From Methylovirgula sp. 4M-Z18 (GTDB lineage Bacteria; Pseudomonadota; Alphaproteobacteria; Rhizobiales; Beijerinckiaceae), in NCBI RefSeq assembly GCF_037890675.1, contig NZ_CP149574.1:682001-746000 (forward strand): a stretch of DNA of 64,000 bases. Direction: 5' to 3'. Numbering within the stretch: the first letter of the stretch is position 1; every line of letters starts with the position of its first letter. Shown one piece after another: positions 63,213 through 64,000 of the stretch. Made by a program: the position numbers and the translations under genes. Under the pieces are notes generated by a model. The model saw nothing but the letters and a program-made list of their open reading frames with translations. It had not been told where the DNA came from and did no database searches.

Positions 63213-63284
63213 TGAGTGGACCGTGGCCATTCCGGCTGCTCAGTGAGCGCTGCTTTGCGGCCAGGATGGCCGCGGTCCGTTCAA
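63213..63284. repeat. GGACCG-type hairpin repeat after BNR gene
   Basis: GTGGACCGTGGCCATTCCGG...GGCCAGGATGGCCGCGGTCCGTTCA: inverted ends GGACCG(T/C)GGCCAT pair across a 72-bp unit. Same family as 55859-55914. Confidence 0.55.
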
Positions 63285-63637
63285 GTGCTTGTCGCGCCAG
63301 CGGCAGCTCGCCCTCAGCGTATCGTTGACAATGTTCTCTTTATGTTCTAAATTCTGAAGTCGTTTTTGATTATCGTAATAGGCCCGCTCGGACTTGGTTC
63401 AGGTCCGAAACGGGAGGGTGTTGCCGCGCGTCAAAGAAAGGGGAGCAACAACTGCAAAATGAAAATTTTTTGGGAACAAACTAATAGAGAGAATAATTCA
63501 TTTATATCAATAGGATGAGGGGTAAGAATCGCCGGACCAGTCCATCGGGACGCCCGCTGTCGCCGCAACGGCAGCTGTCAGATTCTGACATCCCACGCTC
63601 TTGGGACCTCGACCATCCATCGCCTATATAAAGCACT
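63285..63637. other. Non-coding, AT-rich intergenic stretch before uvrC
   Basis: About 350 bp without a credible gene. It becomes markedly AT-rich at 63460-63510 (AAATGAAAATTTTTTGGGAA; ATAGAGAGAATAATTCATTT), which probably holds the uvrC promoter region. Confidence 0.45.
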
Positions 63638-64000
63638 ATGACCGACCCCAAAGATTCGCCCCCGCTGCAGCTCCTGGAGGATGAGGACGACCTCTCCGAA
63701 TCCGCCTCGGGCATCGATCTCGAACTGCATGACGAAGCCGCCGCCGCGCCGGAATCGGTGCGGCGCGGGGTGGCGGTCATCCGCAAACATTGGAAGACTT
63801 TGCCCAATGCGCCCGGCGTCTATCGCATGATCGGCGCGGACGGCGAGGTGCTTTATGTCGGCAAGGCGAAATCGCTGAAAAACCGGGTGGCGAGCTACAC
63901 GCGGCTCACCGGCCATGTCGACCGCATCGCAAGGATGATCGCGGCGACCTGCTCCATGGTGTTTGCGGTGACGGAAACCGAGACCGAGGCGCTGCTGCTC
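63638..64000 (+). CDS. uvrC: UvrC N-terminus (excinuclease ABC subunit C), partial
   Basis: The first 121 codons, running off the window. After an acidic N-terminal extension of about 45 residues ([19 protein letters not shown]), the GIY-YIG nuclease domain begins: [20 protein letters not shown], then [15 protein letters not shown], the 3'-incision module of nucleotide excision repair. ATG 63638 ([10 protein letters not shown]). Confidence 0.93.
   Translation, partial: MTDPKDSPPLQLLEDEDDLSESASGIDLELHDEAAAAPESVRRGVAVIRKHWKTLPNAPGVYRMIGADGEVLYVGKAKSLKNRVASYTRLTGHVDRIARMIAATCSMVFAVTETETEALLL

Noticed and set aside
60285-63230. A 981-codon minus-strand open frame
   Set aside because: Antisense shadow of the BNR-repeat gene, with no start region or recognisable domains.

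Overview
The window is a stretch of GC-rich chromosome from an alphaproteobacterium, most likely of the Hyphomicrobiales (Rhizobiales) and perhaps near the Beijerinckiaceae. The evidence is gene content: a bcs cellulose operon, a serine-cycle-type carbon cluster, heterotetrameric sarcosine oxidase, OpgC, IS5/IS481 remnants, and 'GCGAGCGAAGCGAAGCAAT'-type palindromic repeats. No rRNA, CRISPR array or intact prophage was seen. There is one tRNA, tRNA-Arg(ACG).

Layout. 1-3.4 kb is the 3' end of a cellulose operon (bcsB end, bcsZ, a TPR protein). 3.5-7.7 kb is an accessory zone with two TetR regulators facing their probable targets, then decayed gene fragments (RelE/ParE-like toxin, LysE, SDR, IS481) and a deleted IS5-type element. 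7.8-16.5 kb is a one-direction metabolic cluster: a LuxR-type regulator, serine-glyoxylate aminotransferase, malyl-CoA lyase, malate-CoA ligase (two subunits) and pyruvate carboxylase. 16.5-17.1 kb holds mobile-element debris beside tRNA-Arg. 17.2-20.8 kb (minus strand) encodes a histidine kinase, a degenerate disulfide-oxidoreductase relative and a TrpF-like protein. 21.0-27.6 kb is soxBDAG plus L-serine dehydratase. 27.8-29.1 kb is an AT-richer two-gene insert of unknown function. 29.2-41.5 kb holds prfC, an ADH/ALDH/enolase-superfamily/LysR catabolic set, several SDRs with regulators, and a luciferase-like oxidoreductase. 42.5-44.5 kb is an AT-rich reverse transcriptase with a 133-bp duplicated sequence just upstream. 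44.7-47.1 kb is a dimethylglycine-dehydrogenase-like flavoprotein. 47.3-51.7 kb carries three tandem paralogues of a secreted ClpP-like protein, with a duplicated scrap of opgC between copies two and three. 51.7-64 kb carries opgC, a GST, rlmJ, a MITE-like element, a MarR regulator, a fused hydantoinase/oxoprolinase, a BNR-repeat protein and the start of uvrC.

How the genes fit together. The metabolic theme is C1 and methylated-amine carbon. The dimethylglycine-dehydrogenase-like protein and sarcosine oxidase would strip methyl groups to CH2-tetrahydrofolate and yield glycine. L-serine dehydratase turns serine into pyruvate, pyruvate carboxylase makes oxaloacetate, and the malate-CoA ligase / malyl-CoA lyase / serine-glyoxylate aminotransferase set handles the malate, acetyl-CoA and glyoxylate limb of a serine-type cycle. 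Other serine-cycle genes (glyA, hprA, gck, ppc, mtdA) are not in the window, so the full pathway is inference.

The most unusual items are the group II-like reverse transcriptase with its duplicated upstream repeat, the ClpP-like tandem array, the two-gene insert at 27.8-29.1 kb, and the regulator before the serine-cycle genes, whose receiver domain lacks the phospho-acceptor aspartate.
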